DNA from: Roseovarius nanhaiticus | GTDB lineage: Bacteria > Pseudomonadota > Alphaproteobacteria > Rhodobacterales > Rhodobacteraceae | Direction of reading: 5' to 3' | NCBI RefSeq assembly: GCF_900156535.1 | Contig: NZ_FTNV01000001.1 | Coordinates: 930,001 to 994,000, forward strand | Length of the DNA stretch: 64,000 nt | Shown: piece after piece, positions 63,137 to 64,000 of the stretch | Position numbering within the stretch: position 1 is the stretch's first letter | Layout of the letters: each line of letters starts with the position of its first letter | Position numbers and translations under genes: made by a program | The notes under the pieces: model-generated | Database searches by the model: none | What the model was told of the DNA's origin: nothing | What the model saw: the letters and a program-made list of their open reading frames with translations, nothing else

Positions 63137-63991
63137 TCACATCTTGGCGTCCCGCATCCGCAGCGCGGCCCACATCCCCGTAAGGCGCGCGCCGTATTTG
63201 CGCCGCCGCACCCCCGATAGCAACGTCGCGGGCGAGGCCGCACGCAACAGCGCCTTGGCGATGGGCCGGGCGCATGCGCCCGGTCCGCGATGCTTGCGCA
63301 CCGCATAGACCTGCGACCAGCCCCAATGCCAGTTCTTGATCCGCTCGCCCACGCGGCTGGGAGAGGAGGATGTGCCGCCGAAATGCCGCACGATCGCACT
63401 ATGCGCCAGCATCAGCGGACCATGTTTGGCCAGCCGAACGCTCAGATCGTCATCCTCGAAGAAGAGGAAAATCGCCGGATCGAAGCCGCCGATGCGTTCG
63501 AAGATGTCGCGGCGCACCATCAATGCCGCGCCCGACAGCACCGGCAGCGCGACATCGCCGCCGGGATCGCCCTTGGCCAGCGTGCCCGCGCGCGGATCGA
63601 GATCGCTGCGCCGTTTCAGATGCGCACGCCACGCATCATCCACGATGAGAGGATTGAAAGCGGGCGCATCCGGATGGGCGTCCGCCGCCGTGGTGAGCGC
63701 GTCCAGCGTATCGTCAAGGCAGGTCGTATCGGGATTGAGGAACATCACGAATTCCGTGTGCGCGGCCGCCGCGCCGATATTGCAGGCGCGCCCGAACCCT
63801 TCGTTTTCCGCGTTCTCGATCAGCGTCACATTCGCGTATCGCGCCGCCAATGCGCGCAGCGCCTCGCGGTCGCGCGAGGCGTTGTCCACGATGATGACCG
63901 GCGCGCCGCTTGGCACCGACTCCAGCATGGATGGAAGCACATCGGCGCTGTTATAGGCGACCGTGACGATGGTGATGCGCGGCTCAGCCAT
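63137..63991 (-). CDS. family 2 glycosyltransferase
   Basis: A 284-residue GT-A type glycosyltransferase similar to rhamnosyltransferases. It begins ITIVTVAYNSADVL, with the DNAS motif of the nucleotide-binding region, the NPDT metal site (DxD-like), and the C-terminal EDDDLSVRLAKHG block with the catalytic base region. Substrate unknown. Its start is nine bases from the window edge; upstream context is not visible. Confidence 0.9.
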   Translation of the reverse strand: MAEPRITIVTVAYNSADVLPSMLESVPSGAPVIIVDNASRDREALRALAARYANVTLIENAENEGFGRACNIGAAAAHTEFVMFLNPDTTCLDDTLDALTTAADAHPDAPAFNPLIVDDAWRAHLKRRSDLDPRAGTLAKGDPGGDVALPVLSGAALMVRRDIFERIGGFDPAIFLFFEDDDLSVRLAKHGPLMLAHSAIVRHFGGTSSSPSRVGERIKNWHWGWSQVYAVRKHRGPGACARPIAKALLRAASPATLLSGVRRRKYGARLTGMWAALRMRDAKM

Positions 63992-64000
63992 TGGGGTGCT

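Noticed and set aside
1..64000. CRISPR array, prophage or insertion sequence
   Set aside because: No regular spaced repeats, integrase, transposase or terminal inverted repeats were seen in the window.

Overview
The window looks like chromosomal DNA from a marine alphaproteobacterium of the order Rhodobacterales (Roseobacter group). The evidence is GC-rich coding sequence with long antisense shadow frames, a TRAP transporter operon, an L-malyl-CoA lyase of the ethylmalonyl-CoA type, a PutA/PutR pair, a divergent metF/LysR pair, a short bacterial voltage-gated sodium channel, COQ9, and a DUF1611/enolase-superfamily D-glutamate module. No GC content was computed and no database was searched.

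Layout. 1-6.1 kb is a signalling island: three paralogous response regulators (two on minus, one on plus) and a CHASE/PAS histidine kinase. Each regulator carries a C-terminal domain that I read as a degenerate GGDEF fold. 6.1-8.0 kb (minus) is a phospholipid operon, dgkA-psd-pssA, followed by a Wza-like export lipoprotein and gpsA. 10.6-12.6 kb holds a universal stress protein coupled to a sodium:alanine symporter. 12.8-14.5 kb has an M14-type deacylase and a membrane protein. 14.9-17.9 kb is a dctQ-dctM-dctP TRAP operon with a clear terminator. 17.9-19.1 kb is an AT-richer stretch with one orphan membrane protein.

19.1-22.8 kb holds rpsU, coq9, a quinone oxidoreductase, and an Asp-box sialidase-like protein coupled to a membrane protein. 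22.9-27.0 kb is an RND efflux pair. 27.2-29.6 kb holds rplT, rpmI, a small membrane protein and pyk. 29.7-31.2 kb holds an N-formylglutamate amidohydrolase, a CHMI-family isomerase and a DUF1244 protein. 31.3-34.2 kb (minus) is dgcN-dgcA-dat, a likely D-amino-acid/D-glutamate catabolic operon, divergent from mcl. 35.5-37.6 kb has the sodium channel and an MFS carrier. 37.6-40.5 kb (minus) is a tightly overlapping four-gene operon (YaiI/DUF188, EamA, HAD, alpha/beta hydrolase).

40.6-43.9 kb holds sthA, fghA and an AEC carrier. 43.9-48.8 kb is a TetR-regulated second RND system. 48.9-52.1 kb is valS. 52.3-57.6 kb holds a DUF2235 hydrolase, metF/metR, small SnoaL and VOC proteins, suhB and a GFA protein. 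57.6-62.9 kb holds a rhomboid protease, putA/putR and a TPR protein. The window ends with tRNA-Leu(UAA) and a family 2 glycosyltransferase.

The observations most worth following are the response-regulator triplet with the shared degenerate cyclase-like output domain, a palindrome (TGCA-AC-TGCA) in three separate promoter regions, and a seven-copy 3' element made of a terminator-like hairpin followed by a conserved GRRTATTTnnnGMMAA motif. None of these is explained by ordinary gene annotation.
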